Below, piece after piece: positions 43,199 through 51,839 of a stretch of 64,000 bases of DNA (the first letter of the stretch is position 1; each line of letters begins with the position of its first letter). The notes under the pieces are model-generated. The model saw nothing but the letters and a program-made list of their open reading frames with translations, did no database searches and was not told the DNA's origin. The stretch spans positions 62,001 through 126,000 of the forward strand of contig JAJEFB010000045.1 of the NCBI GenBank assembly GCA_022820665.1, read 5' to 3'. This DNA comes from Anaerolineae bacterium. GTDB lineage: Bacteria > Chloroflexota > Anaerolineae > Aggregatilineales > Phototrophicaceae. The position numbers and the translations under genes are program-made.

Positions 43199-44769
43199 AC
43201 TTGTACATTATCGCCTTTGTCAGCGGAATGACTACCCTCGCCATTGAATTATCAGCCTCCCGCTTGCTAGGCAACGTTTTTGGCAACAGCAATCTGGTCT
43301 GGGCAAATGTTATCGGACTGATGTTGCTCTATCTGACTGTCGGGTACTTCGTCGGCGGCCGTCTGGCGGACAGATGGCCTCGCATCGCTGTCTTGCTGCA
43401 GATCATCATCTGGGCAGCCTTCCTCTGCGCCTTGATTCCCATCATTGCCAGACCTGTTGTCACCCAGGCCGCTCAAGCGGTCTTCGGCGCGGACGCGGCG
43501 CTGGCTCTGGGATCTTTCCTCTCGGTGCTCGTTCTTTTTTCGATCCCGGTTACGATGCTGGGCACGGTATCGCCATTCGTGATTCGACTGTCGGTTCAAC
43601 GGATCGAAGAGTCCGGCAAAATCGCCGGGCAGATTTATGCCATCAGTACTTTGGGAAGCCTCCTGGGAACCTTCTTCCCGGTACTGTGGATCATTCCAGA
43701 ACTGGGCACGACGCGCACCTTTCTGCTCTTCGCCGGCATCTTGTATTTGGTCGCTTTGCTTGGTCTCTTCGCGGTCAATCGCCGGCCGGCGCTGGCTTAT
43801 CTGTCCATGCCGCTCATCATCGCATTGCTGGCGCACTTCCTGCTCCAGGGACCATTACGACCACCCGCCGCTAACGCCGCTCTCAGATACGAGAAAGAGA
43901 GCGCGTACAACTACATCCAGGTGCAAGAAGACAGCGATGGCTATCGCTATCTGTATCTGAACGAAGGTCAAGGCATCCATAGCAAATGGCACGAAACCGA
44001 AATCCTCTATGGCGGAACCTGGGACTTTTTCTTGGTCGGCTCGTACTTGAATCAACCACCCTTTCGCGCCGATCAGGTGACATCACTGCTGCTGATTGGC
44101 TTGGCTGCGGGTACTATCCCCCGGCAATACACCGCGATCTACGGCGACATACCGATTGACGGCATTGAAATTGATCCGGCTATTGTCGAGGCTGGCGCGG
44201 CGTATTTTGATATGAACGCGGCTTCCCTTCCCAACCTGACCGCATATACAGGCGATGGACGATATCTGCTCAATCAAATGGATCGCAGCTACAGCGTTAT
44301 CGGCATTGACGCCTATCGTCCGCCCTATATTCCCTGGCACCTCACGACGGTTGAATTCTTCCTGGAAGCGAAAGCGCGCCTGTCTCAAAACGGCGTTGTC
44401 ATCATCAATGTGGGCCGCACCGATACGGACCGGCGCCTGGTTGACGCGCTCGCCAATACCATGTCGCTGGTTTTCCCGAGGGTACATGCGCTGGATGTAC
44501 CGGCATCTTTCAACACTATCCTCGTCGGGACTGTCGACTCATCCAGCGCCTCCAACTTGCGTCAAAACCTGGGATATCGGATCGACAGTGTTGATCCGAT
44601 TTTATACGAAGTGATGGAACTGGCTGCGGCTTCCTTGGTTCCTCTCGGCGAAAGCGACATTGTCTTCACGGATGACCGAGCGCCGGTGGAAACGCTGATC
44701 GATTCAATCGTCCTTGACTTTCTCTTGTCCGGTCGGGCTGAAGAATTCCGACAAACCGATGAATCATAG
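43171..44769 (+). CDS. Membrane-bound spermidine synthase-like methyltransferase-fold protein
   Basis: 532 residues from ATG 43171. Six or so N-terminal helices (YLYIIAFVSGMTTLAIELSA to LLFAGILYLVALLGLF) precede a soluble spermidine-synthase-like domain from about residue 240. It has a degenerate motif I (LLLIGLAAGTIPRQY) and DGIEIDPAIVEAG, then IDAYRPPYIPWHLTTVEFF and DDRAPVETLID. True aminopropyl transfer is uncertain because the usual GGGDG loop reads GLAAG. ATGs at 43090 and 43129 in repeat copy D would give longer forms. A DUF1461-like gene overlaps its end. Confidence 0.75.
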   Translation: MSGSAYQNRYLYIIAFVSGMTTLAIELSASRLLGNVFGNSNLVWANVIGLMLLYLTVGYFVGGRLADRWPRIAVLLQIIIWAAFLCALIPIIARPVVTQAAQAVFGADAALALGSFLSVLVLFSIPVTMLGTVSPFVIRLSVQRIEESGKIAGQIYAISTLGSLLGTFFPVLWIIPELGTTRTFLLFAGILYLVALLGLFAVNRRPALAYLSMPLIIALLAHFLLQGPLRPPAANAALRYEKESAYNYIQVQEDSDGYRYLYLNEGQGIHSKWHETEILYGGTWDFFLVGSYLNQPPFRADQVTSLLLIGLAAGTIPRQYTAIYGDIPIDGIEIDPAIVEAGAAYFDMNAASLPNLTAYTGDGRYLLNQMDRSYSVIGIDAYRPPYIPWHLTTVEFFLEAKARLSQNGVVIINVGRTDTDRRLVDALANTMSLVFPRVHALDVPASFNTILVGTVDSSSASNLRQNLGYRIDSVDPILYEVMELAAASLVPLGESDIVFTDDRAPVETLIDSIVLDFLLSGRAEEFRQTDES

Positions 44770-45472
44770 CGCCAGAATCGCCCGTCTATTGATCGTCGGC
44801 GCTGCGCTCGCCTTTCCGACACTTCTGTTGCTGGCGGCGCTGCGTCTAGTGCTTTCCCATGAGTTTCTGCGATACGAATACACGCGCCCGGGATTCCCGG
44901 CTGATCCCTACGGTTTGACCACAGAGGATCGTCTTGCCTTGGGCTTCTACGCCATCGACTACCTTCTGAATGGCGAGAAAATCGAATTCCTGGGCTCATT
45001 GACATTGGCTGCTGATCAATGCCTGAGCGGGTACGAAAATGAAGACGCTTGTCCCATGTTTTCCCAAGCTGCGCTTGGCCACATGGAAGATGTCAAATAT
45101 GTCACGAACTTGAGTTTTGCTTTCGGATTGGGCTTAGCCATTGCTGCCTGCGCAGCAGTAATCCTGACCAGGCGCTCCGGGACCTACCGCCGAGCCATCC
45201 TGCGCGGCTTGCATCTGGGCAGCATGCTGACGCTGGCAGCGCTGTCGTCGCTCGCTGTCATAGCCGGGACCGTCTGGGACAGAGCCTTTGATGCCTTCCA
45301 TGAGTTGTTCTTCGCCGCTGGCACCTGGCGATTTCCTTTCTCCGACACCTTGATACGTCTCTATCCTGAACGCCTGTTCGTTGATGCCGCCATTGCCATC
45401 ATCGCGCTTTTGGCTTTGCCTTGCCTGCTTGTGCTGTTTCTGCATGCCCGAACCAGCAACAGGCAGAAATGA
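44759..45472 (+). CDS. DUF1461/TIGR01906-like integral membrane protein
   Basis: 237 residues, about four helices. After helix 1, an outer loop has FPADPYGLTTEDRLALGFYAIDYL and GHMEDVKYVTNLSF, the E/H-x-x-D pattern of the TIGR01906 family. As I recall, that family includes Lit lipoprotein intramolecular transacylase; membership here is by motif resemblance, and a Lit role is unproven. Start ATG 44759 overlaps the preceding gene by 11 nt. Confidence 0.65.
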   Translation: MNHSARIARLLIVGAALAFPTLLLLAALRLVLSHEFLRYEYTRPGFPADPYGLTTEDRLALGFYAIDYLLNGEKIEFLGSLTLAADQCLSGYENEDACPMFSQAALGHMEDVKYVTNLSFAFGLGLAIAACAAVILTRRSGTYRRAILRGLHLGSMLTLAALSSLAVIAGTVWDRAFDAFHELFFAAGTWRFPFSDTLIRLYPERLFVDAAIAIIALLALPCLLVLFLHARTSNRQK

Positions 45473-45885
45473 AAGACTTCTCACGCCTTCAAGGTGTCGC
45501 CCTATCACCATGTCTTCGCTTCTCTCGAAGCAGATAGCGCTGTGAATTCAGCACGAGGGCGCATCTGCCAATCATTTTACGTTTCAGGTATTGCATCCTT
45601 TTCGCTTGAAATACTTTTTACATTTTTCGATATGAAATCCTTAACCCAAAATACGAACTACGTTGGTAGGGGCGACTCGGTGAGTCGCCCGATACCTTTA
45701 AGTTTCTACTCGTCGAGCGCTCCATCGGATCGCTCCTATCGGCTGTCAGGTGCTCGCCGTGCTTTATTTCAGCCGAATTCGATACACTATCACGTTTCAG
45801 CATGTCAAAAACAACGAGCATATACTAAGCTATTGCAGTTATGTACGCCGACAATTGATTGCGAAGAATAAAGGGAGAATAGACG
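45473..45885. other. Intergenic region upstream of gap
   Basis: No gene is supported. It has one single-hairpin repeat at 45665-45696 and an AT-rich segment 45600-45660. A TATACT near 45822 could be the -10 of gap, but the -35 is weak. Confidence 0.45.
45665..45696. repeat. Single-hairpin member of the GGGCGA palindrome family
   Basis: GGGCGACTC (45670-45678) and GAGTCGCCC (45682-45690) flank a GGT loop, with outer GGTA/TACC. It is the one-hairpin form of the elements at 782-866 and 11276-11349. Confidence 0.7.
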
Positions 45886-46893
45886 ATGGCAGTGCGAGTT
45901 GGAATCAATGGATTCGGGCGCATTGGGCGGCAGGTGCTAAAAGCCATGCTGGAACGTTACCCCAATGATATAGACATTGCAGCCTTTAACGACCTTGGTG
46001 ATTTGAACACGATGGCGCACTTGTTTCGCTATGATTCGAATTACGGTGTATACGAAGGGACTGTCGAGGCGGCCGACGACGCGCTCATTGTCGATGGCAA
46101 CCGCATCGCCGCCCTTTCCGAACGAGATCCGGCTCAACTGCCCTGGGGCGATCTGGGCGTTGACATCGTAATTGAAAGTACCGGCATTTTCCGCGACCGA
46201 GCCAGCGCCTCCAAACATCTTCAAGCTGGGGCGAAAAAGGTCATCATATCGGCGCCAGCCAAGGGAGAGGACATCACGATCGTCCTTGGCGTCAACCAGG
46301 ATCAATACGATCCCGCCCAGCACAGCGTCTTGTCCAACGCCTCCTGCACAACCAATTGCCTGGCGCCCCCCGCCAAAGTCGTCAACGATGTCTTTGGCAT
46401 CAGGCAGGGCTTCATGACCACAATTCACAGTTATACTACTGATCAGCGGATCCTCGATTTGCCGCATAGCGACCTGCGCCGCGCCCGGGCAGCCGCTGTC
46501 AATATGATACCGACCAGTACCGGCGCCGCGCAGGCGGTGGCTCTGGTCATACCCGAATTGAAAGGCAAATTCGACGGTATGGCGGTGCGCGTGCCTACGC
46601 CTACCGGATCTTTGGTCGATTTCGTCGCCACAGTTGAGAATACGCCAAGCAAGGAAGCATTGATCGACGCCTTTGAAGAGGCGGCGGCCGGACCCATGAA
46701 TGGCTATCTGGATGTATCGCACGAACCCTTGGTCTCGACGGATTACATCGGCAATCCGCATTCCAGCGTCATCGACGCGCTCTCAACCGATGTCGCGGGC
46801 GACCTGGTGAAGGTCATCACCTGGTATGACAACGAATGGGGATATTCCTGCCGAACGGCCGATCTGGCAAAATTTGTCGGCGATCGCCTGTAG
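45886..46893 (+). CDS. gap: Glyceraldehyde-3-phosphate dehydrogenase
   Basis: 335 residues. The NAD-binding VGINGFGRIGRQVLKAML starts it; catalytic Cys is in SNASCTTNCLAPPAKVV and its His in TIHSYTTDQRILD. WYDNEWGYSCR is the C-terminal signature. The segment after CTTNCLAP reads PAKVV where LAKVL or IAKVI is usual, a mild change. AGGGAGA is 8 nt upstream. First gene of the gap-pgk-tpiA glycolytic cluster, but separated from pgk by a repeat and a terminator-like hairpin. Confidence 0.96.
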   Translation: MAVRVGINGFGRIGRQVLKAMLERYPNDIDIAAFNDLGDLNTMAHLFRYDSNYGVYEGTVEAADDALIVDGNRIAALSERDPAQLPWGDLGVDIVIESTGIFRDRASASKHLQAGAKKVIISAPAKGEDITIVLGVNQDQYDPAQHSVLSNASCTTNCLAPPAKVVNDVFGIRQGFMTTIHSYTTDQRILDLPHSDLRRARAAAVNMIPTSTGAAQAVALVIPELKGKFDGMAVRVPTPTGSLVDFVATVENTPSKEALIDAFEEAAAGPMNGYLDVSHEPLVSTDYIGNPHSSVIDALSTDVAGDLVKVITWYDNEWGYSCRTADLAKFVGDRL

Positions 46894-46935
46894 AAGTAGT
46901 TCCAACTAAGTAATGAGAAATTCGCGCCAGTCTAC

Positions 46936-47054
46936 CCCATCCCTCACCCCCTTCCCGAAGGTCAGTGTCTACGCGACCCGAAGCATCAGGGAAGGGGAGT
47001 TCGCACGACGCGAGCAAGTCTCCCCCATTGCTAATGGGGGAGATTTAGAGGGGG
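46936..47054. repeat. C-rich dispersed element with 11-bp hairpin
   Basis: Starts CCCATCCCTCACCCCCTTCC and ends GATTTAGAGGGGGTT. A perfect hairpin TCTCCCCCATT-GCT-AATGGGGGAGA spans 47019-47043. It carries the 19-nt GGTCAGTGTCTACGCGACC (46960-46978) also found near 4227. It resembles repeated C-rich intergenic elements of other genomes, as I recall. Confidence 0.65.
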
Positions 47055-47100
47055 TTAAATTCGCATGGCTAACTTGGTTCTATTGAGAAGGGCGCGCAGA

Positions 47101-47125
47101 GCGAGGCGAATCACCTCGCCTTTTT
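47101..47125 (+). terminator. Hairpin with T-tract between gap and pgk
   Basis: Two overlapping 6-bp stems are possible: GCGAGG (47101-47106) with CCTCGC (47114-47119), or AGGCGA (47105-47110) with TCGCCT (47116-47121). The T run at 47121-47125 follows directly. It lies 22 nt before the pgk ATG, so it may end gap transcripts or act as an attenuator. Confidence 0.55.
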
Positions 47126-47146
47126 GCATCTTGCGGGAGCATGTCA

Positions 47147-48334
47147 ATGAATAAGATGACAGTCCGAGATCTATCATTTGCCGAAAAACGGGTCTTGCTG
47201 CGGGTTGACTTCAATGTGCCGCTGGAGGGACCGACTGTCGTGGACGATACCCGCATTCGGGCGGCAGTCCCAACGATTGAATTCATTCTCGAGCAGCAGC
47301 CGCGCTCGCTGATCTTGATGTCGCATTTGGGGCGCCCAAAGGGCAGGCGCAAACCGGAACTCTCTTTGGCGCCTGTGGCGCCGGTACTGGAGAAGTATCT
47401 GGACCTGGACGTTGCCTTTTCCGATGATTGCATCGGCGAGGGACCAGAGACCATGATAGAGGCTTTACCGCGCTCCGGCGTCATTCTCTTGGAAAATACG
47501 CGCTTTCACGCGGGCGAAACCAAAAACGATCGGGACTTTGCCCGCCAATTGGCGAGGCATGGCGATATCTTTGTCAACGATGCCTTTGGAACCGCGCATC
47601 GCGCCCACGCCTCGAACGTTGGACTGTCCGAAACCATGACAGCCGTTGCGGGCTTGCTGCTGGAAAAAGAGATCGATTATCTATCCACAACGATTGAAGA
47701 TCCAAAGCGTCCCTTTGTCGCGATTCTGGGTGGCGCCAAAGTATCCGGGAAGATCGACGTTATCGAAGCGCTCCTGAACAAAGTGGACAAGCTCTTGGTT
47801 GGCGGCGGGATGGCAAATACATTTTTCGCCGCGCAAGGGCGGGATATGGCTGATTCGCTAGTCGAATTCGAGGCGCTTGACATCGCGCGGGACTTACTGG
47901 CGCAAGCCCGCGACAAGCTGCTGCTGCCGATTGATCAGCGCATCGCCGACGCCTTCGACAACGGAGCAAGACAGCGTATACTGGAGGCTGCCGCAGACCT
48001 GCCTTCGGGCTGGCAGTCGCTCGACATCGGACCAGCCACCATTGACCTCTACGCGCGCGAACTTGGCGGCGCGAGAACGATCGTTTGGAATGGACCCATG
48101 GGCGTCTTTGAAATGCCCGCCTTCGCCGCGGGCACTTTCGGCATTGCCGAGGCTCTGGCGAAGGAGACCGCAAATGGCGCGACCACGATCGTGGGCGGTG
48201 GCGATTCCGCCGCCGCAGTGGAACAAGCGCGCCTTGCCGATCAGATTTCGCACATATCTACCGGCGGTGGCGCCAGCCTGGAGCTGCTGGAAGGCAAGAC
48301 CTTGCCCGGGCTTGCCGCGCTGGCGGATCGCTGA
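47147..48334 (+). CDS. pgk: Phosphoglycerate kinase
   Basis: 395 residues. RVLLRVDFNVPLEG carries the substrate-binding motif. LMSHLGRPKG, LLENTRFHAGE, FVNDAFGTAHRAHAS and GGAKVSGKIDVIE follow; the nucleotide site has VWNGPMGVFE and TIVGGGDSAAAVE. ATG 47147 is preferred because CGGGAG ends 7 nt earlier; ATG 47141 is too close to it. Confidence 0.97.
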   Translation: MNKMTVRDLSFAEKRVLLRVDFNVPLEGPTVVDDTRIRAAVPTIEFILEQQPRSLILMSHLGRPKGRRKPELSLAPVAPVLEKYLDLDVAFSDDCIGEGPETMIEALPRSGVILLENTRFHAGETKNDRDFARQLARHGDIFVNDAFGTAHRAHASNVGLSETMTAVAGLLLEKEIDYLSTTIEDPKRPFVAILGGAKVSGKIDVIEALLNKVDKLLVGGGMANTFFAAQGRDMADSLVEFEALDIARDLLAQARDKLLLPIDQRIADAFDNGARQRILEAAADLPSGWQSLDIGPATIDLYARELGGARTIVWNGPMGVFEMPAFAAGTFGIAEALAKETANGATTIVGGGDSAAAVEQARLADQISHISTGGGASLELLEGKTLPGLAALADR

Positions 48335-48413
48335 GTATTCGGCCGGAATAGGCTCATGATCGGCTAGCGACAGCATTCACATTTGCTACAATCGACGATG
48401 AAAGGAATTGACG

Positions 48414-49187
48414 ATGACAAGAACGCCAATCGTTGCCGGCAACTGGAAGATGAACAAAACACCCCCCGAATCGCTGCAATTTGTCAGGGATTTGCTGCCT
48501 AAGATCGAGTCTTTCGGAAACATAGAAAAGGTAGTGGCGCCGACTTATCTTTCCTTGACGGCAGTTGCCGGCGCGCTTCAAGGCAGTTCCGTAAAGGTGG
48601 CTGCGCAGAACGGGCATTGGGAAGCGAGCGGCGCCTATACCTCGGAGGTATCGGCCGCCATGCTCCGCGATTACGTGAGCTACGTCATCGTGGGCCACTC
48701 CGAAACTCGCGCCAATCTGAAGGAAACGGATGCGTCTGTCAACCGGAAAGCGAAAGCGGTTTTAGCTAGCGGCTTGGGCGCGATCATCGCCGTCGGCGAA
48801 AGCCTGGAACAGAACGAGGCCGGACAGACCGAGTCCTTCGTCAGCGGACAAGTGCGAGCGGCATTGGATGCTGTGCCCGCGGCGGACATGGCGAGGGTTG
48901 TCATTGCCTATGAACCGATTTGGGCGATTGGGACCGGCAGAAGCGCCAGCGGCGAGCTCGCCAATGCCATAATCGCATCCGCCGTGCGCGACAGCATCAA
49001 GGACATGTACGGGGGGGCGGTAGCGGAAGCGACGCGGATCCAATACGGCGGCAGCGTCAAACCGTCGAATATGGCTGAGTTCATGTCGCAACCCGATATC
49101 GATGGCGCCTTGGTTGGCGGCGCTTCGCTTGACGTGAATGATTTCGCCTCGCTCATCGAAATTGCTTCCAGGGTGAAAGGATCCTAA
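48414..49187 (+). CDS. tpiA: Triosephosphate isomerase
   Basis: 257 residues. VAGNWKMNKTPPES carries the active-site Lys; His is in IVGHSETRANLKE; the catalytic Glu is in VIAYEPIWAIGTG. YGGSVKPSNMAEFM and GALVGGASLDVNDF bind phosphate. AAAGGAA precedes ATG 48414, so TTG 48408 is not needed. Third glycolytic gene in the run. Confidence 0.97.
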   Translation: MTRTPIVAGNWKMNKTPPESLQFVRDLLPKIESFGNIEKVVAPTYLSLTAVAGALQGSSVKVAAQNGHWEASGAYTSEVSAAMLRDYVSYVIVGHSETRANLKETDASVNRKAKAVLASGLGAIIAVGESLEQNEAGQTESFVSGQVRAALDAVPAADMARVVIAYEPIWAIGTGRSASGELANAIIASAVRDSIKDMYGGAVAEATRIQYGGSVKPSNMAEFMSQPDIDGALVGGASLDVNDFASLIEIASRVKGS

Positions 49188-49206
49188 TCTGGGCGCGCTG
49201 GATCTA

Positions 49207-50793
49207 TTGGCGCTCACCTCTCTTCTTCTCCTGCTGTTCGTCATCTTTCGTCGCAGCGAACAGTGGATGCACCAGCATATTTTCAAAGTCGGCTGGTTGC
49301 TGACCCATAATCGCAAGACCACAGTTGTTTTCTATTACGCCGCTTTCCTGCCCGGCATAGCGCTGCATGAACTGTGCCGCTGGCTGACAGCCGGCGTGTT
49401 GAATGTGCGGGCGACTCGCACGGCGCAATTGCCCGAGCATGACGAGATCGGCGAACTGCAACTGAGCCTGGTGCAGATTTCGCCACATGCCCGGGCGCCC
49501 AAGCAAATGATAATTGAGGGAACGCCGGTGATCGTCGCCTTCGCTGCGCTTTGGCTGATCGCGACCGATGTTCTGGATCTAGAGGCTACGCTGCGCGTCG
49601 CGACGGGCGGCGGTGTTGCTGACATAGGCTGGGCAATCGCTAGCTTGGCCGCGCAGCCGGATTTTTGGTTATGGTTTTATTTGATGTTCACAATCGCCAA
49701 CACCATGCTCCCGCCAATTTCGCAGGAATTGCGGAATCGCCGCCGCGTGACATCCATCATCATCTTGACTGGCGCCTTCGTCATCGGGCTGGGGAGCAAC
49801 ATAGAAGGCATGGCAATCCTCGGCTCTAACGCGCGCAGGCTGTTGAGCAGTCTGTCGTTCGTCCTGTTTGCTACATCAATCATTAATTTCGTCATGGCGC
49901 TTGCCCTGGGCTTGATAGAAGCCATCATTGAAAGGGTCACGGGCCACAGCGCCACATTTGACGGCGGCAAGATGATCACGCGGACTCGTCAGCAAGCGCT
50001 GACAGAACGAGGGGACCGCAAGCGCGAAGTTAGATCACGGCCAACGAGGCGTGGCGCCTCTAAACCAGAAATATCGATCCGCTCGATTTATGCGCTGCCA
50101 TTGCCGATTCCCGGACCCCCGGGAAAAGAACCCGTGAGCAAACCGGTCGCTGCCGTGCTCAATGTATCGCCTGGGGTGGATCCCGATCTGACGAGCGCCT
50201 CTGATCACAAGCCCGCGGCGGTAGTTGCCCCCGACCTCATGGACAAGAGCCGCGAGTTCAGTCCCCGACCCAAAAAGATGCCTGAGACTGTAGAGCGATC
50301 TGCAATCGACTCGGCGCGGGGAGGCATTCCCGCGTCTCGCCAGCAGCCGGCAGCAGAGCCCGCCGCGGCAGAGTCCTCCTCCCAGACGATGCCCGAAGAC
50401 GTCGATTGGCATACAACCGGGCATGCGCCTTTTAGCCGTCCCTTTGTCGCGTCCCCAGATGATATTGAAGACTCTGACGATATCCAAGATACCCTGTTGA
50501 CTGATTCGGGATTCTCGCGTCCTTTCGCGCCCCCGCCGGACTCGCCGCCGACGCGCGAAGCGATAGACTCGGATTCCGACAATGCGCCCCGGGTATCGGA
50601 TAAAGAACGTCCAACAAGCGCGCCAAACGCCGCTATCGACCGGCTCAAGCCGAAGACGCGGCCCGTTCCCAAGCCATCACAGCGTTCAAAACACGATGAC
50701 ATGGATAGCAAAGACATTGACGACGATTCGGGCGAACTCCGCTATGAGCCGCTGGATGATGTCGACGTCTATGACGACGAGGATTCGTCGTAG
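49207..50793 (+). CDS. Membrane protein with M50-like motif and long disordered tail
   Basis: 528 residues. The first 260 are membrane-embedded; the last 265 are hydrophilic and low-complexity, rich in Pro, Ser, Asp and Glu, ending in an acidic DDVDVYDDEDSS. Near residue 53, FLPGIALHELCRWLTAGVL resembles the HExxH zinc motif of M50 proteases but reads HELCR, so the second His is missing. NTMLPPISQELRNRR is a conserved-looking loop. The family is not recognised. The start is uncertain: TTG at 49207, or CTG 49189 with AAAGGA 7 nt upstream. It overlaps the wecA-like gene tail-to-tail by 25 bp. Confidence 0.65.
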   Translation: MALTSLLLLLFVIFRRSEQWMHQHIFKVGWLLTHNRKTTVVFYYAAFLPGIALHELCRWLTAGVLNVRATRTAQLPEHDEIGELQLSLVQISPHARAPKQMIIEGTPVIVAFAALWLIATDVLDLEATLRVATGGGVADIGWAIASLAAQPDFWLWFYLMFTIANTMLPPISQELRNRRRVTSIIILTGAFVIGLGSNIEGMAILGSNARRLLSSLSFVLFATSIINFVMALALGLIEAIIERVTGHSATFDGGKMITRTRQQALTERGDRKREVRSRPTRRGASKPEISIRSIYALPLPIPGPPGKEPVSKPVAAVLNVSPGVDPDLTSASDHKPAAVVAPDLMDKSREFSPRPKKMPETVERSAIDSARGGIPASRQQPAAEPAAAESSSQTMPEDVDWHTTGHAPFSRPFVASPDDIEDSDDIQDTLLTDSGFSRPFAPPPDSPPTREAIDSDSDNAPRVSDKERPTSAPNAAIDRLKPKTRPVPKPSQRSKHDDMDSKDIDDDSGELRYEPLDDVDVYDDEDSS

Positions 50794-51839
50794 TCCGCGC
50801 GCGGATTCGCAAAGCGCCCTACCGCGATGAATCCAATCGCGATGCACACCAGCATCGCGGCAATCGCAATGAACTTGAAAAGCTGACTTGTCGTGACCAG
50901 TGTCAGGAATCCCAGGAAGGCGCAGACGGCATAGTATCCGAGCGCGATCTGGCGGGGACTGAGCGCACCTGTATCCAGCAATCTGAAATGCAAATGCCCG
51001 CGATCGCCTTGGAAGGGGTTATTCCCGTGCCGAATGCGGTTCACCACTTGCCATCCCAGGTCCATCAGCGGCAAGCCCATCACCAAGAGAATGGTCGCCA
51101 TCTTGGCGCCGCCTATGATGCTCAGGCAACCCAAGACGTAGCCGAGGAACCAGGCGCTGCCGCCAACATAGATGCGCGCCGGATAAAAGTTGTGTATGAG
51201 AAAGCCGAGGACGGCTCCCGCAAATGCCAGATGCAGCAAGCTCACGCTAGCCTGCGGCGGCTCTTGCCGGAACGCGCTATTGAGAAACAGGACAATTGCC
51301 GCAATAAAGGCAATGCCACCCGCCAATCCGTCCGATCCATCCAGCAGATTTACGGTATTCATCATCAAAACGAGCCAGAACATCGTCAGCGCGACAGTCA
51401 CAACGGGCGACCAGGGATCGGTCTTGATCCCAGTGAGCGGGTTGTTGAAAAACTCGATGAAGATTTGAAAGGCGATGGCGATCACAGCCGTCGCAATTTG
51501 AAAGAAAAAAATCTGGAGGTAATTCAGATCAATGACGTCGTCGATGACGCCGAGGACGAAGATCACCAATCCGCCGCAAGCCAGACCGACCAGCCGGTTC
51601 AGTTCGTTTGGATCGGTGCGCGGCACAGGCAACAGTTGCGCCAGCAAGATCGTGAATGTGAAGCCGATAAAGATCGCCAAACCTCCGAGCTTTGGCATTG
51701 CCACCCGTTCTTGCCGACGGCCGCCCGGAATGGAAGAGACGCCAAAGCGCGTGCTCAAATAACGCGCCAGCGGTATCGTCAACAAAGACAAAGAAAGCGC
51801 GCAGCTGAATACGATGATATAGGCGTATGATTCCAACAT
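50769..51839 (-). CDS. MraY/WecA-family polyprenyl-phosphate GlcNAc-1-phosphate transferase
   Basis: 356 residues, about ten or eleven helices. GVIDDVIDL and NLLDGSDGLAGG are the catalytic Asp loops and GDRGHLHFRLLD is the conserved cytosolic His motif, which together favour WecA/TagO-like over MraY. It transfers a sugar-1-phosphate to undecaprenyl phosphate, starting polysaccharide or teichoic-acid-like polymer synthesis. Its ATG shares its A with the upp TGA (TGATG), so translation is coupled to upp. The acidic C-terminal tail is short. Confidence 0.9.
   Translation of the reverse strand: MLESYAYIIVFSCALSLSLLTIPLARYLSTRFGVSSIPGGRRQERVAMPKLGGLAIFIGFTFTILLAQLLPVPRTDPNELNRLVGLACGGLVIFVLGVIDDVIDLNYLQIFFFQIATAVIAIAFQIFIEFFNNPLTGIKTDPWSPVVTVALTMFWLVLMMNTVNLLDGSDGLAGGIAFIAAIVLFLNSAFRQEPPQASVSLLHLAFAGAVLGFLIHNFYPARIYVGGSAWFLGYVLGCLSIIGGAKMATILLVMGLPLMDLGWQVVNRIRHGNNPFQGDRGHLHFRLLDTGALSPRQIALGYYAVCAFLGFLTLVTTSQLFKFIAIAAMLVCIAIGFIAVGRFANPRADYDESSSS

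Noticed and set aside
45937..46761. Minus-strand 274-residue frame within gap
   Set aside because: Antisense of a clear GAPDH gene.
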